Positions 9,183-22,338 are shown, counted from the first letter of the stretch. The stretch: DNA of 64,000 bases from Pseudomonas sp. LRP2-20 (GCF_024349685.1 NZ_AP025944.1:5028001-5092000), one strand, 5' to 3'. The notes: generated by a model from the sequence alone, not told the origin. Numbers and translations are program-made.

Positions 9183-10400
9183 TCAGGTGCGATATTCGGC
9201 GTTGATCTTCACGTATTCGTGGGACAGGTCGGTGGTCCAGATGGTTTCGCTGCACTGGCCACGACCAAGTTCGATACGGATGGTGATCTCTTCCTGGGCC
9301 ATCACCGCCGAACCCTGCGCTTCGGTGTAGCTCGGGCTGCGGCCGCCCTGGCTGGCGATGCACACGTTGTCGAGGTACACGTCGATCAGGCTGACATCCA
9401 GCTCCGGCACGCCGGCACGGCCCACGGCAGCCAGAATCCGGCCCCAGTTCGGGTCGGAGGCGAACAGCGCGGTCTTGATCAGTGGCGAGTGGGCCACGGC
9501 GTAACCGACATCCAGGCACTCCTGGTGATTGCCACCACCGTTGACCTGCACGGTGACGAACTTGGTCGCGCCTTCGCCGTCACGGACGATGGCCTGGGCC
9601 ACGTCCATGCACACTTCGAACACCGCCTTCTTCAGTGCTTCGAACAGCGCGCCGCTGGCTTCGGTCACTTCCGGCAGGTTGGCCTTGCCGGTGGCGATCA
9701 GCATGCAGCAGTCGTTGGTCGAGGTGTCGCCGTCGATGGTGATGCGGTTGAACGACTTGTTGGCGCCGTCGAGCATCAGGTCCTTGAGCACCGCCGGGGC
9801 AACCTTGGCGTCGGTGGCGATGTAGCCAAGCATGGTGGCCATGTTCGGGCGAATCATGCCGGCGCCTTTGCTGATACCGGTCACGGTGACGGTCACGCCA
9901 TCGTGCTGGAACTGGCGGCTGGCACCTTTTGGCAGGGTGTCGGTGGTCATGATGCCGGTGGCGGCTTCAGCCCAGTGGTTTTCCGACAGGTTGTCCAGGG
10001 CGGCCTGCAGCGCGCCTTCGATCTTCTCGACCGGCAGTGGCTCACCGATCACACCCGTGGAGAACGGCAGCACGGATTCGGCCGGCACGCCGGTCAGCTC
10101 GGCCAGCTTGGCGCAGGTACGTTCGGCAGCGGCCAGGCCTGGCGCGCCGGTACCGGCGTTGGCATTGCCGGTGTTGGTCAGCAGGTAGCGCACGGTGCCC
10201 TGCACGCGCTGCTTGGACAGGATCACCGGAGCGGCACAGAAGGCGTTGAGGGTGAACACGCCAGCCACGCTGGAGCCTTCGGCACAGCGCATGACCACCA
10301 CGTCCTTGCGCCCGGGGCGCTTGATGCCAGCAGAAGCGATGCCGAGTTCAAAACCCGGAACCGGGTGCAGGGTGGGCAAAGGACCAAGACCAACAGCCAT
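9183..10400 (-). CDS. argJ: Bifunctional ornithine acetyltransferase / N-acetylglutamate synthase
   Basis: The product is 405 residues from the ATG at 10400. An in-frame upstream stretch to 10487 is REP-derived and is rejected as coding. The self-cleavage site is visible in [14 protein letters not shown], between Ala188 and Thr189, with Thr189 as the expected nucleophile of the beta chain. The C-terminal [21 protein letters not shown] ending (last residues VKINAEYRT) is the ArgJ tail. ArgJ transfers acetyl from N-acetylornithine to glutamate in the cyclic arginine pathway. It is followed and preceded by REP hairpins, so it is probably monocistronic. Confidence 0.95.
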   Translation of the reverse strand: MAVGLGPLPTLHPVPGFELGIASAGIKRPGRKDVVVMRCAEGSSVAGVFTLNAFCAAPVILSKQRVQGTVRYLLTNTGNANAGTGAPGLAAAERTCAKLAELTGVPAESVLPFSTGVIGEPLPVEKIEGALQAALDNLSENHWAEAATGIMTTDTLPKGASRQFQHDGVTVTVTGISKGAGMIRPNMATMLGYIATDAKVAPAVLKDLMLDGANKSFNRITIDGDTSTNDCCMLIATGKANLPEVTEASGALFEALKKAVFEVCMDVAQAIVRDGEGATKFVTVQVNGGGNHQECLDVGYAVAHSPLIKTALFASDPNWGRILAAVGRAGVPELDVSLIDVYLDNVCIASQGGRSPSYTEAQGSAVMAQEEITIRIELGRGQCSETIWTTDLSHEYVKINAEYRT

Positions 10401-10440
10401 TAGAGCGCTCCTAGAAAAACGGTGAACTGATGATGGAAGA

Positions 10441-10561
10441 GCGGGGCCGCTTCGCGCCCCATTCGCGGCACAAGGCCGCTCCCACAAGAGGCTCGCAACC
10501 TGATGCGGCGCAGTCCCTGTGGGAGCGGCCTTGTGCCGCGAATGGGCCGCACAGCGGCCCC
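10441..10561. repeat. Inverted REP pair between secA and argJ
   Basis: The 29-bp arms at 10458-10486 and 10518-10546 are exact complements (CCCATTCGCGGCACAAGG and its mate), with GGGGCCGC/GCGGCCCC outer extensions. Confidence 0.87.
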
Positions 10562-10592
10562 GGTTTTGTCACGTTACAGCGGATGGTTCAGG

Positions 10593-13328
10593 TCACTCGA
10601 TCTGACCATGGCAATGCTTGAATTTCTTGCCCGAACCACACCAGCACGGCTCGTTGCGGCCCAGCTTCAGGTCGTTGCGCACCGGGGCAGCGGCCACGGC
10701 CACTTCGGCGCCCTCCTCGCTCAGCTGCTCGCTTTCAAGGCCCGGCGCGGCGGCATGCTGGAACTGCATGCGGCTGGCCAGTTCCTCGGCTTCGCGGCGC
10801 AGACGGGCTTCTTCTTCGGCCGGGTCTTCGCGGCGTACCTGAACGTGCGACAGCACGCGGATGGTGTCGCGCTTGATCGACTCGAGCAGTTCCTGGAACA
10901 GCGAGAACGACTCGCGCTTGTACTCCTGCTTCGGGTTCTTCTGGGCGTAGCCACGCAGGTGGATACCGTGACGCAGGTGATCCATGGTCGACAGGTGGTC
11001 TTTCCACAGGTCGTCCAGCACACGCAGCAGGATCTGCTTCTCGAAGGTACGCAGGGCGTCGATACCGGCCTGGTCTTCCTTCTCGGTGTAGGCAGTGGTG
11101 ATTTCGTTCAGCAGCTTCTCGCGCAGGGTCTCCTCGTAGAGGTGATCGTCCTCGTCCAGCCACTGCTGGATCGGCAGCTTCATGGCAAAGTCGCTGGCCA
11201 GCGACGCTTCGAGGCCGGCCACGTCCCACTGCTCCGGCAGCGACTGCGGCGGAATGTGCTGGCTGATGGTGGCGTCCAGCACCTCCTGACGGAACTCGGC
11301 GATGGTGTCGCCAATGTTCTCGGCCGCCAGCAGGCTGTTGCGCATGTGGTAGATCACCTTGCGCTGTTCGTTGGCCACGTCATCGTATTCGAGCAGCTGT
11401 TTACGGATGTCGAAGTTGCGGCCTTCGACCTTGCGCTGGGCTTTCTCGATGGCGTTGGTGACCATGCGGTGCTCGATGGCCTCGCCGGACTGCATGCCCA
11501 GTGCCTTCATGAAGTTCTTCACCCGGTCAGAGGCGAAGATGCGCATCAGGCTGTCTTCCAGCGACAGGTAGAAGCGGCTCGAACCCGGGTCGCCCTGACG
11601 ACCGGAACGGCCACGCAGCTGGTTGTCGATACGGCGCGATTCGTGGCGCTCGGAGGCGATCACGTGCAGGCCACCGGCTTGAATCACCTGCTGGTGACGC
11701 TTCTGCCAATCGGCTTTGATCTGGGCGATCTGCTCGGGCGTCGGGTTTTCCAGGGCGGCCACTTCGGCTTCCCAGTTACCGCCCAGGAGGATGTCGGTAC
11801 CACGGCCAGCCATGTTGGTGGCGATGGTCAGCGCACCCGGAGCACCGGCTTGCGCGATGATCTCGGCTTCCTTCTCGTGGTACTTGGCGTTCAGTACCTT
11901 GTGGTCGATACCTTCCTTCTTCAGCAGGTTCGACATGTGCTCCGAGGTTTCGATGGTGGCGGTACCCACCAGGATCGGGCGGCCCTGGGTCATGCTTTCT
12001 TTGATGTCGGCGATGATCGCGGCGTATTTCTCGTCGGCGGTCAGGTACACCAGGTCGTTGAAGTCCTTACGCGCGAGCGGCTTGTTCGGCGGAATGACCA
12101 TCACGTTGAGGGCGTAGATCTGGGCGAACTCGAACGCCTCGGTGTCTGCCGTGCCGGTCATGCCGGACAGCTTGCTGTAAAGGCGGAAGTAGTTCTGGAA
12201 GGTGGTCGAAGCCAGGGTCTGGCTTTCGGCCTGGATGTTCAGGTTCTCTTTCGCTTCGATGGCCTGGTGCAGGCCCTCGGACAGACGACGGCCGGGCATG
12301 GTACGGCCGGTGTGCTCGTCGATCAGCAGGACCTGGCCGTCCTGGACGATGTACTCGACGTTGCGGTGGAACAGCTTGTGTGCACGCAGGCCGGCGTAGA
12401 CGTGGGTCAGCAGGCCCAGGTTGTGCGCCGAGTACAGGCTTTCGCCTTCGGCCAGCAGGCCAGCCTGGGTCAGCATCTCTTCGATGTACTGGTGACCGGC
12501 TTCGTTGAGCTCGACCTGTCGGCTCTTCTCGTCGATGGTGAAGTGGCCTTCCTGGGTGACCTGGCCTTCGACTTCTTCGATGTGCTGGGTCAGGCGCGGG
12601 ATCAGGCGGTTGATCTCGATGTACAGCTTGGAGCTGTCTTCGGCCTGGCCGGAGATGATCAGCGGGGTGCGCGCTTCGTCGATGAGGATCGAGTCGACTT
12701 CGTCGATCACGGCGAAGTTCAGTTCACGCTGGAACTTCTCTTCCTGGCTGAACGCCATGTTGTCGCGCAGGTAGTCGAAACCGAATTCGTTGTTGGTGCC
12801 GTAGGTGATGTCGGCAGCGTAGGCGGCGCGCTTTTCTTCAGGCGGCTGGAAGGCCGAGACGATGCCCACGGACAGGCCGAGGAATTCGTACAGCGGGCGC
12901 ATCCAGTTGGCGTCACGGCGGGCCAGGTAGTCGTTCACCGTGACCACGTGCACGCCCTTGCCGGACAGGGCATTGAGGTAAACGGCCAGGGTACCGACCA
13001 AGGTCTTGCCTTCACCGGTACGCATTTCTGCGATCATGCCCTCGTGCAGGGTCATGCCGCCGATCAGCTGCACGTCGAAGTGGCGCATGCCCATGACGCG
13101 CTTGCCGGCCTCACGGGCCACGGCGAAGGCTTCGGGCAACAGCTGGTCCAGGGTCTCGCCTTTGGCCAGGCGCTCCTTGAACTCTGCGGTCTTGGCGCGC
13201 AGTTGCTCGTCGGAGAGGGCCACCATCTTCTCTTCGAAGGCATTGACGATAGACACCGTCTTGAGCATGCGTTTGACTTCACGCTCGTTCTTGCTTCCAA
13301 AAAGTTTCTTTAACAAAGGCGCAAACAT
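10593..13328 (-). CDS. secA: Preprotein translocase motor ATPase SecA
   Basis: From the ATG at 13328 the product is 911 residues and begins [20 protein letters not shown]. The upstream extension to 13412 is rejected because SecA alignments begin here. Visible features are the Walker [13 protein letters not shown], the Walker [14 protein letters not shown], the [17 protein letters not shown] motif VI region and the C-terminal zinc tail ([19 protein letters not shown]). SecA drives proteins through SecYEG at the inner membrane. It is divergent from dciA. No SecM-like arrest gene is seen upstream. Confidence 0.98.
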   Translation of the reverse strand: MFAPLLKKLFGSKNEREVKRMLKTVSIVNAFEEKMVALSDEQLRAKTAEFKERLAKGETLDQLLPEAFAVAREAGKRVMGMRHFDVQLIGGMTLHEGMIAEMRTGEGKTLVGTLAVYLNALSGKGVHVVTVNDYLARRDANWMRPLYEFLGLSVGIVSAFQPPEEKRAAYAADITYGTNNEFGFDYLRDNMAFSQEEKFQRELNFAVIDEVDSILIDEARTPLIISGQAEDSSKLYIEINRLIPRLTQHIEEVEGQVTQEGHFTIDEKSRQVELNEAGHQYIEEMLTQAGLLAEGESLYSAHNLGLLTHVYAGLRAHKLFHRNVEYIVQDGQVLLIDEHTGRTMPGRRLSEGLHQAIEAKENLNIQAESQTLASTTFQNYFRLYSKLSGMTGTADTEAFEFAQIYALNVMVIPPNKPLARKDFNDLVYLTADEKYAAIIADIKESMTQGRPILVGTATIETSEHMSNLLKKEGIDHKVLNAKYHEKEAEIIAQAGAPGALTIATNMAGRGTDILLGGNWEAEVAALENPTPEQIAQIKADWQKRHQQVIQAGGLHVIASERHESRRIDNQLRGRSGRQGDPGSSRFYLSLEDSLMRIFASDRVKNFMKALGMQSGEAIEHRMVTNAIEKAQRKVEGRNFDIRKQLLEYDDVANEQRKVIYHMRNSLLAAENIGDTIAEFRQEVLDATISQHIPPQSLPEQWDVAGLEASLASDFAMKLPIQQWLDEDDHLYEETLREKLLNEITTAYTEKEDQAGIDALRTFEKQILLRVLDDLWKDHLSTMDHLRHGIHLRGYAQKNPKQEYKRESFSLFQELLESIKRDTIRVLSHVQVRREDPAEEEARLRREAEELASRMQFQHAAAPGLESEQLSEEGAEVAVAAAPVRNDLKLGRNEPCWCGSGKKFKHCHGQIE

Positions 13329-13623
13329 ATCGGCAGGATCTTCCACACGTAGGGATGGAGGGCGGCCCCATGAGTCGCCCGTGCAGCCCTGAGGCCGCAT
13401 GCGAACGAGCATTCTACCCGGAAACGATGGTGAGGAAAGTGGTCGATTGCCACGATGCTGGCACAGCGCTTAGGCGGGGGCTTTACTAAGATAGGGGCAT
13501 TTTCCCTGAGTTCAACCCAGAGGAGGATGAAAGCTATCGAGAATGGCTCGTATCTTGTATTGCCTGTACTGGCCTCTTCGCGGGCAACAGAGGTGTTAGA
13601 CTGCCCACCTTGCTTGTCACCTC
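13329..13623. other. secA-dciA divergent intergenic region
   Basis: This 295-bp gap should carry the promoters of both divergent genes. A half-REP (CTCTTCGCGGGCAACAG) lies near 13568-13585. I see no convincing coding sequence. An in-frame extension of several frames through here has no usable ribosome site, and nothing resembling SecM is present. Confidence 0.4.
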
Positions 13624-14091
13624 ATGCATACCGCCATGGCCTTCAAACCCTCCCCCGCCCAGCCGCCCGCTACCCTGCTGCGTCAGAATCGCCCGCTGCG
13701 CCTGCTGCTGAACCAGGCCGAACGCCTGGAACACTTGCAGCGCCTGCTGGAAAGCCAGTTGCAGCCGGCTGCCCGCGAGCATTGCCATGTGGCCTCCTGG
13801 CGCGATGGCACCCTGCTGCTGGTGGTTACCGACGGCCACTGGGCTACGCGCCTGCGCTACCAGCAAAAGCGCCTGCAGCGCCAGCTGCAGGCGCTGGAAG
13901 CCTTCGGCAACCTGCAGCGCATCCTCTACAAGGTACAGCCACCACTGGTGCCGGCCAAGCGCGGCGGCAACACCACCGTGCTGTCGAACACCGCCGCCGC
14001 GAGCATCCGCGATTCCGCTGAAGGCATCGCCGACCCCAAGCTGCGCGCCGCCCTGGAGCGGTTGGCGACTCATGCGAAGGGTAAAGGCTAA
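13624..14091 (+). CDS. dciA: DciA-type replicative helicase loader (DUF721)
   Basis: The 155-residue basic protein has the DUF721 core (about residues 18-105): LLNQAERLEHLQRLLESQL, then CHVASWRDGTLLLVVTDGHW and RLRYQQKRLQRQL. DciA is the ancestral loader of the DnaB helicase in bacteria that lack DnaC, which fits Pseudomonas. The tail is disordered. The start could be ATG 13624 or ATG 13636, and neither has a strong ribosome site. In E. coli the slot between lpxC and secA holds secM, whereas here it holds this gene on the opposite strand. Confidence 0.85.
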   Translation: MHTAMAFKPSPAQPPATLLRQNRPLRLLLNQAERLEHLQRLLESQLQPAAREHCHVASWRDGTLLLVVTDGHWATRLRYQQKRLQRQLQALEAFGNLQRILYKVQPPLVPAKRGGNTTVLSNTAAASIRDSAEGIADPKLRAALERLATHAKGKG

Positions 14092-14123
14092 GGGCGCCTG
14101 CCTCGGGTTTTGTGCTGGCGCGC

Positions 14124-14348
14124 AGATCGAGCGCCGCCCGCGCGGCGCATCGCGAGCTGCGCTCGCTCCTACGTTTGTTTCTGGCCAGTAACGCCTGTGA
14201 CAGGCGCGCGCGACCGCCTTGTTTGTACGACACGATATCGCGGCATGCACCAAGGCGTTCGCGCGCAAATCCCACAGGAAAAATTGGCCCGAAACAAACG
14301 TAGGAGCGAGCGCAGCTCGCGATGCGCCGCGCGGGCGGCGCTCGATCT
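14124..14348. repeat. Long perfect 57-bp inverted repeat with a partly paired 111-bp loop
   Basis: The arms at 14124-14180 and 14292-14348 are exact reverse complements, beginning AGATCGAGCGCCGCCCGCGC on the left. The loop sequences next to each arm also pair imperfectly (CTGGCCAGTAACGCCTGTG against the region ending CCCACAGGAAAAATTGGCCC). The whole 225 bp is therefore one large palindrome. It differs from the ordinary REP pairs here, although the GGAGCGAGC stretch is REP-like. It lies between the convergent 3' ends of dciA and lpxC and has no coding capacity. Confidence 0.85.
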
Positions 14349-14384
14349 CGCAGGCGCTGAAAACCTTGAGCCAGGAACCAGCCA

Positions 14385-14412
14385 TAAAAAAGGCCACCCG
14401 AAGGTGGCCTCA
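14385..14412 (-). terminator. Rho-independent terminator of lpxC
   Basis: On the minus strand GGCCACCTTCGGGTGGCC is followed by TTTTTTAT, a stem of 7 bp with a short loop and a U-run. It is placed just after the lpxC stop and ends the dcw transcripts. Confidence 0.85.
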
Positions 14413-14434
14413 ATGAACTAGAGAGTGTTCGAAC

Positions 14435-15346
14435 TTACACGGCCGCAACAGGGCGCATGTACGAGATCGGTGCCGTGCTGGCATCTTCGAAAGTGACCAC
14501 TTCCCAGGCATCGGTTTCAGCAATGAGCTTGCGCAACAGCTGGTTGTTCAGCGCGTGGCCGGACTTGTAGCCCTTGAACTCGCCGATCAGGCTGTTGCCC
14601 AGCAGGTAAAGGTCGCCAATGGCGTCGAGGATCTTGTGCTTGACGAATTCGTCATCGGAACGAAGGCCGTCTTCGTTGAGCACACCAGTCTCGTCGACCA
14701 CGATGGCGTTCTCGACACTGCCACCCAGCGCAAGGTTGTGCTTGCGCAGGTACTCGATGTCACGCATGAAGCCGAAGGTACGGGCGCGGCTGACTTCCTT
14801 CACGAACGAGGTGCTGGAGAAGTCGACGACCGCACTCTGGGTCTGGCCCTTGAGGACCGGGTGATCGAAGTCGATCTCGAAGCTCACCTTGAACCCGTCG
14901 AATGGCAGGAAGGTGGCGCTCTTGTCGCCCTCCACCACTGTCACTTCGCGCAGGATGCGGATGAACTTCTTGGCTGCGTCCTGCTCTTCCAGGCCGGCAG
15001 ACTGAATCAGGAATACAAAGGGACCGGCGCTGCCATCCATGATCGGCACTTCCGAGGCGGAGAGCTCGACGTAGGCGTTATCGATGCCCAGGCCCGCCAT
15101 GGCGGAGAGCAGGTGCTCGACCGTATCGACCTTGACGTCACCGTTGACCAGCGTGGTGGACATGGTGGTCTCACCCACATTGGCCGCACGCGCCGGGATC
15201 TCGACCACAGGGTCAAGGTCGGCGCGACGGAAGACGATGCCGGTGTCGACAGGCGCAGGCTTGAGGGTCAGGTAGACCTTCTCCCCGGAGTGCAGGCCGA
15301 CGCCCGTGGCACGGATGGTATTCTTCAGGGTGCGTTGTCTAATCAT
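14435..15346 (-). CDS. lpxC: UDP-3-O-acyl-N-acetylglucosamine deacetylase
   Basis: The product is 303 residues from the ATG at 15346 ([20 protein letters not shown]), the canonical LpxC start. The longer frame to 15433 has no family support. The zinc ligands are visible in [16 protein letters not shown], in the [14 protein letters not shown] segment and in SGHALNN. LpxC performs the committed step of lipid A synthesis. It is the last gene of the dcw cluster and is followed by a strong terminator. In Gammaproteobacteria its level is set by proteolysis. Confidence 0.97.
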   Translation of the reverse strand: MIRQRTLKNTIRATGVGLHSGEKVYLTLKPAPVDTGIVFRRADLDPVVEIPARAANVGETTMSTTLVNGDVKVDTVEHLLSAMAGLGIDNAYVELSASEVPIMDGSAGPFVFLIQSAGLEEQDAAKKFIRILREVTVVEGDKSATFLPFDGFKVSFEIDFDHPVLKGQTQSAVVDFSSTSFVKEVSRARTFGFMRDIEYLRKHNLALGGSVENAIVVDETGVLNEDGLRSDDEFVKHKILDAIGDLYLLGNSLIGEFKGYKSGHALNNQLLRKLIAETDAWEVVTFEDASTAPISYMRPVAAV

Positions 15347-15460
15347 GGCATTGGCCGCTTCAGCGCAAATAATGCGAACAGGTATCAACAAAGGCTGGGG
15401 ATGATAACAGACCCGGCCTTTGCTGAACACCAATCACCCTTATACCCCTGATAAATTCCA

Positions 15461-16657
15461 TCAATCAGCCTGACGACGCAGGAAGGCTGGGATATCGAGG
15501 TAGTCCAGGTCATCCTGTGGGTTGAGTTTAGCCGCCGCAGCAGCCCCTGCGTGGGCCTGGTTGCGCATCACGGTCGGGCGCTCCAGATCACGGTAGTTGA
15601 CGGCTGGCTGCTCCTGACGAACCGGCGCCGGGTTGGAAGCCTCGTACACCTGCTGAGCGGTCTGCAGGGTGTTGTCGACCACTTTCACCGGTTTCTCGAT
15701 GCGCGCGCCCAGACCAGTGGCAACCACGGTCACGTGCAGTTCGTCGCGCATGTCAGGGTCGATCACGGTGCCCACCTTGACCATGGCATGGTCGGAGGCG
15801 AAGGCTTCGATGATGCTACCCACGTCGGAGTACTCACCCAGCGACAGGTCAGGACCTGCGGTGATGTTCACCAGGATGCCGCGGGCGCCCTGCAGGTTGA
15901 CGTCTTCGAGCAGCGGGTTGCGGATCGCCGCTTCGGTGGCTTCGCGAGCACGGTTCGGGCCACTGGCGCAACCAGTACCCATCATCGCCATGCCCATTTC
16001 ACCCATGACGGTGCGCACGTCGGCGAAGTCGACGTTGATCATGCCCGGGCGCTTGATGATGTCGGAGATACCGCGAACGGCACCGGCCAGTACATCGTCG
16101 GCCTTGGCAAAGGCGGACAGCAGGCTGGCATCCTTGCCCAGGATGGTCAGCAGCTTCTCGTTGGGGATGGTGATGAGCGAGTCGACGCTCTCAGCCAGCA
16201 TGCGGATGCCTTCATCGGCGATCTGCATACGTTTGCGACCCTCGAACGGGAACGGACGGGTCACCACCGCAACGGTGAGGATGCCCATTTCCTTGGCCAC
16301 TTCGGCGATGATCGGCGCCGCACCGGTACCGGTACCGCCACCCATGCCGGTGGTGATGAACACCATGTTGGTGCCCTGCAGCACCTCGGCGATGCGCTCA
16401 CGGTCTTCCAGCGCGGCCTGACGGCCGACTTCCGGATTGGCACCGGCACCCAGACCCTTGGTCACGCCGGTACCCAGTTGCAGGATGGTGCGTGCGCCAA
16501 TGTTTTTCAGCGCCTGGGCATCGGTGTTGGCGCAGATGAACTCGACGCCTTCGATGCTGCTCTTCACCATGTGGTTGACGGCGTTGCCGCCGCCACCGCC
16601 GACGCCGATCACCTTGATGACCGGACTTTGCGGGACGTTGTCTACGAGCTCGAACAT
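15461..16657 (-). CDS. ftsZ: Cell division GTPase FtsZ
   Basis: The 398-residue tubulin homologue has the GTP-binding signature GGGTGTGAAPIIAEVA and the early glycine loop GVGGGGGNAVNHM. After a linker it ends with the conserved tail DLDYLDIPAFLRRQ, which binds FtsA and ZipA. A good ribosome site (GGAGAGGG) precedes the ATG at 16657. FtsZ forms the division ring on the inner face of the membrane. It follows ftsA with a gap of about 55 bp and precedes lpxC by about 114 bp. Confidence 0.98.
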   Translation of the reverse strand: MFELVDNVPQSPVIKVIGVGGGGGNAVNHMVKSSIEGVEFICANTDAQALKNIGARTILQLGTGVTKGLGAGANPEVGRQAALEDRERIAEVLQGTNMVFITTGMGGGTGTGAAPIIAEVAKEMGILTVAVVTRPFPFEGRKRMQIADEGIRMLAESVDSLITIPNEKLLTILGKDASLLSAFAKADDVLAGAVRGISDIIKRPGMINVDFADVRTVMGEMGMAMMGTGCASGPNRAREATEAAIRNPLLEDVNLQGARGILVNITAGPDLSLGEYSDVGSIIEAFASDHAMVKVGTVIDPDMRDELHVTVVATGLGARIEKPVKVVDNTLQTAQQVYEASNPAPVRQEQPAVNYRDLERPTVMRNQAHAGAAAAAKLNPQDDLDYLDIPAFLRRQAD

Positions 16658-16712
16658 TTTCCCTCTCCTTACAGTTCTCTAGTTGTCGCGCCTACCACTA
16701 CTGCTTTGAAAC

Positions 16713-17975
16713 TTAGAAGTTGCCCTGGACCCAGCGCTTGAAGCGTTCAAGCACTGGAGCCTTCGGTTCATCGCCATAGCTGTTGCTGCTGCTGTTGCTG
16801 TTGCCGGTCAGGACCATGTCCTCGGACTGCTTGAGCAGGCCGTAGGTGAGCAAGCCCACGCCGGTGGAATAGATCGGGTTGCGCACCACGTCGCTCAGCC
16901 CCCGAACGCTGTGCGGTACGCCCAGGCGTACCGGCATGTGGAAGATTTCTTCGGCCAGTTCCACGGCGCCTTCCATCTTCGCGGTGCCGCCGGTGAGGAC
17001 GATGCCGGCTGGCACCAGGTCCTCGTAGCCGCTGCGGCGCAGCTCGGCCTGGATCAGGGTGAAGAGCTCGTCGTAACGTGGCTCCACCACCTCGGCCAGG
17101 GCCTGGCGCGACAGCTCGCGCGGTGGGCGGTCGCCCACGCTCGGCACCTTGATGGTCTCGCCGGCGCCGGCCAGTTTGGCCAGGGCGCAGGCGTAGCGAA
17201 TCTTGATTTCTTCGGCGTACTGGGTCGGCGTACGCAGGGCCATGGCGATGTCGTTGGTAACCTGGTCGCCGGCAATCGGGATCACTGCGGTGTGGCGGAT
17301 CGCGCCCTCGGTGAAGATGGCGATGTCGGTGGTGCCACCACCAATGTCCACCAGGCACACGCCCAGCTCTTTCTCGTCATCGGTCAGCACCGAGTAGGCC
17401 GAGGCCAACTGCTCGAGGATGATGTCGTCGATTTCCAGGCCGCAGCGGCGTACGCACTTCTCGATGTTCTGCGCCGCGTTGACGGCGCAGGTGACCACGT
17501 GAACCTTGGCTTCCAGACGCACGCCGGACATGCCCAGCGGCTCGCGCACGCCTTCCTGGTTGTCGATCACGTAGTCCTGCGGCAGGGTGTGCAGCACGCG
17601 CTGGTCAGCCGGAATGGCCACGGCCTGGGCGGCGTCGAGCACGCGCTCGAGGTCGGCTACGCTGACCTCGCGATCGCGGATGGCGACGATACCGTGAGAG
17701 TTCAGGCTGCGGATGTGGTTGCCGGCCACGCCGACGAACGCCGAGTGGATGCGGCAGCCGGCCATCAGCTGGGCTTCTTCCACTGCGCGCTGGATCGACT
17801 GCACGGTCGACTCGATGTTCACCACCACGCCTTTTTTCAGGCCGCGGGACGGATGGGTGCCGATGCCCACGATTTCGAGGGTGCCGTCTTCGCCCACTTC
17901 ACCCACCAGCGCCACCACCTTGGAGGTGCCGATGTCCAGCCCGACGATCATTTTGCCGCTATGCGCGTTTGCCAT
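16713..17975 (-). CDS. ftsA: Cell division actin-like protein FtsA
   Basis: The 420-residue actin-fold protein has IVGLDIGTSKVVALVGEV (phosphate 1), LVDIGGGTTDIAIF (phosphate 2) and VLTGGTAKMEG (adenosine). The C-terminal amphipathic helix LERFKRWVQGNF anchors FtsZ to the membrane. Before it is a Ser/Asn-rich linker (GNSNSSSNSYG) coded by a short CTG/TTG-type trinucleotide run. The gene follows ftsQ with a 14-bp gap. Confidence 0.97.
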   Translation of the reverse strand: MANAHSGKMIVGLDIGTSKVVALVGEVGEDGTLEIVGIGTHPSRGLKKGVVVNIESTVQSIQRAVEEAQLMAGCRIHSAFVGVAGNHIRSLNSHGIVAIRDREVSVADLERVLDAAQAVAIPADQRVLHTLPQDYVIDNQEGVREPLGMSGVRLEAKVHVVTCAVNAAQNIEKCVRRCGLEIDDIILEQLASAYSVLTDDEKELGVCLVDIGGGTTDIAIFTEGAIRHTAVIPIAGDQVTNDIAMALRTPTQYAEEIKIRYACALAKLAGAGETIKVPSVGDRPPRELSRQALAEVVEPRYDELFTLIQAELRRSGYEDLVPAGIVLTGGTAKMEGAVELAEEIFHMPVRLGVPHSVRGLSDVVRNPIYSTGVGLLTYGLLKQSEDMVLTGNSNSSSNSYGDEPKAPVLERFKRWVQGNF

Positions 17976-17989
17976 GGTCCTGCCTCTCT

Positions 17990-18859
17990 CTAATTCTTCG
18001 CAACGGCGGGTTGGGCCGTCGTCGGTGCGTTCGGTTCCCGCCAGCCAACGGCAAGTCCGTTGGCGTAACGCAGATCAATGCGGGCGATATTGGTGATCTG
18101 CTCTTTGAGTGTCTTGTCGTATATGGCAATGAAACGGCGCATCTTCTCCACCAGATGGTCGCGCCCCAACAGCAGCTCGATACCTGGCCCTGCGCTGCTC
18201 GCGCCGGTGGTCAGGAACCAGCTACCGCGCTCGCGCAGCTCCAGGCGAGCGATGGAAAAGCCCAGGGGGCGCAGCATCTGGCTCAATACCTGATATTGCT
18301 GCATGACTTGTTGCTGAGCGCGCTGCGGCCCGGCCAGCTGCGGCAGGTGCTCGTAGTTGGCCAGTTCGCGCGGGGTGAAGGCCTGGCCCTGGTTGTTGAG
18401 CAGGGCCTCGTCACCCCAGCGTGCCACCGGCAGCTGTTCTTCCAGGCGGATTACCACTTCATCCGGCCACACCCGGCGCACTTCGGCGTGGGCGATCCAC
18501 GGCATCTGCTCGAGCTCGGCACGCATCGCCGTGAGGTCAACGCTGAAGAAGCTCGCCGCCACATACGGCGCGATGCGTTGCTGCACCGACTGCTGGCTGA
18601 TGTAGCTGAGGTCGCCCTGCACGTCGATCTTGGTGATCGGCCGGTCGGCATATGGCATCAGGCGGATGGCGCCCTCATAGGCGCCGAAGCCTGCAGCCAC
18701 CAGCACGATTGGCCACAGCAGACGCTTGAGGCCGCCCAGGCTGGGCCGCGGCAGGCGCGCCGATACGGGCTCGTCGGCCACCAGTCGGCTGGCACCGCGC
18801 GGCACCGGCTTGCTGCGGCCGGTAACGGGTTGCTGCTGACGTATCATTGCGCCTTGCAT
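17990..18859 (-). CDS. ftsQ: Cell division protein FtsQ
   Basis: This 289-residue bitopic protein has a basic cytoplasmic N-terminus, one membrane helix near residues 48-66 ([19 protein letters not shown]) and a POTRA domain ([15 protein letters not shown] onward). The beta domain holds [22 protein letters not shown]. FtsQ recruits FtsL and FtsB to the divisome. The ATG at 18859 is used, with a second ATG four codons later. Its start is 5 bp from the ddlB stop. Confidence 0.95.
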   Translation of the reverse strand: MQGAMIRQQQPVTGRSKPVPRGASRLVADEPVSARLPRPSLGGLKRLLWPIVLVAAGFGAYEGAIRLMPYADRPITKIDVQGDLSYISQQSVQQRIAPYVAASFFSVDLTAMRAELEQMPWIAHAEVRRVWPDEVVIRLEEQLPVARWGDEALLNNQGQAFTPRELANYEHLPQLAGPQRAQQQVMQQYQVLSQMLRPLGFSIARLELRERGSWFLTTGASSAGPGIELLLGRDHLVEKMRRFIAIYDKTLKEQITNIARIDLRYANGLAVGWREPNAPTTAQPAVAKN

Positions 18860-18864
18860 GATGG

Positions 18865-21258
<2,394 letters not shown>

Positions 21259-21266
<8 letters not shown>

Positions 21267-22338
21267 GGGCCACCTCCAGGCAGATATCGACCACGGTGCT
21301 GGTTGCAGCAGGTTTGGCCAGGCGCCGTGCGGTGCCAGCCATGGTGTTGAGTTTCTCGGGTTGCATCAGCACCTCGTTCAGGCGTTCAGCGAGTTGCGCT
21401 GCGCCAGTTGTCGCTTGTGGCATGAGGAAGGCAGCGCCTTCCCGGGCCAGATATTGGGCATTGTGGGTCTGGTGGTCGTCGATTGCGTGGGGCAAGGGCA
21501 CCAGCATCGAAGGCAGGCCCGCCGCCGCGAGCTCGCTGACGGTCAGGGCACCGGCCCGGCAGACCACGATATCGGCCCAGCCGTAGGCATGGGCCATGTC
21601 CTTGATGAACGGTTCGACCTGGGCCTCGACACCCGCCTCGCGGTAACGCTCGGCAGTGGCCGGCGCGTGGTGCTTGCCGGCCTGGTGAAACACCTCTGGG
21701 CGCAGGTTCGCCGGCACTTCGGACAGGGCCTTAGGCAACAATTTGTTCAATGGTTCCGCACCCAGGCTGCCACCCATCACCAGCAGGCGCGCGCGGCGCT
21801 CGGCCAGGGGCGCCCGCTGGGCATCCATGAACAGCTCCGGACGCACCGGGTTGCCGGTGGTACGCAGCTTGTCGCTGGCATCGAAGGTCGCCGGGAAGGC
21901 TTCGCAGACACGCGCAGCCAGCGGCAGCAGCAGCCGGTTGGTGGTGCCGGCGCGGGCGTTCTGCTCGTGGATCACCAACGGCACGCCGCACAGCCGTGCG
22001 GCAACGCCGCCCGGGCCGGTTACATAGCCGCCGAAGCCGACCACGCACACGGGCTTGAGCTCGCGCACGATACGGCGTGCCTGGAGCACCGCCTTGACCA
22101 GGGTGAACGGCGCCTTGAGCAACGAGAGCTTGCCCTTGCCGCGCAGGCCGCTGACCTGGATCAGGTGCAAGGGCAGACCAGCTTGCGGCACCAGCTCGTT
22201 CTCGATACCGCGCGGGGTGCCCAGCCAGTGCACGGTATAACCGCGCGCCTGGAATTCACGGGCACAGGCCAGGGCCGGGAACACGTGCCCCCCAGTACCA
22301 CCGGCCATGATCAGTACGTTCTTGCCGTCAGCGGCCAT
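21259..22338 (-). CDS. murG: Lipid II synthase (UDP-GlcNAc transferase) MurG
   Basis: The product is 359 residues from the ATG at 22338 ([20 protein letters not shown]). The frame continues to 22443, but that part is antisense-free ftsW coding in another frame. Diagnostic features are [12 protein letters not shown], the [11 protein letters not shown] loop and a [11 protein letters not shown] donor-binding segment. MurG makes lipid II from lipid I at the inner face of the membrane. The start lies 11 bp inside the ftsW gene. Confidence 0.97.

Noticed and set aside
10503-13313. 936-residue open frame antisense to secA
   Set aside because: It is a frame shadow of secA in high-GC DNA. The protein is low complexity, rich in Val/Gly/His/Gln, and secA is certain on the other strand.
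13413-13623. Possible SecM-like leader upstream of secA
   Set aside because: No minus-strand ORF with a signal peptide and arrest-like ending is visible in the gap.
13534-14397. 287-residue open frame across dciA and the long palindrome
   Set aside because: It is antisense to dciA and runs through a perfect inverted repeat. It has no family likeness and no ribosome site.
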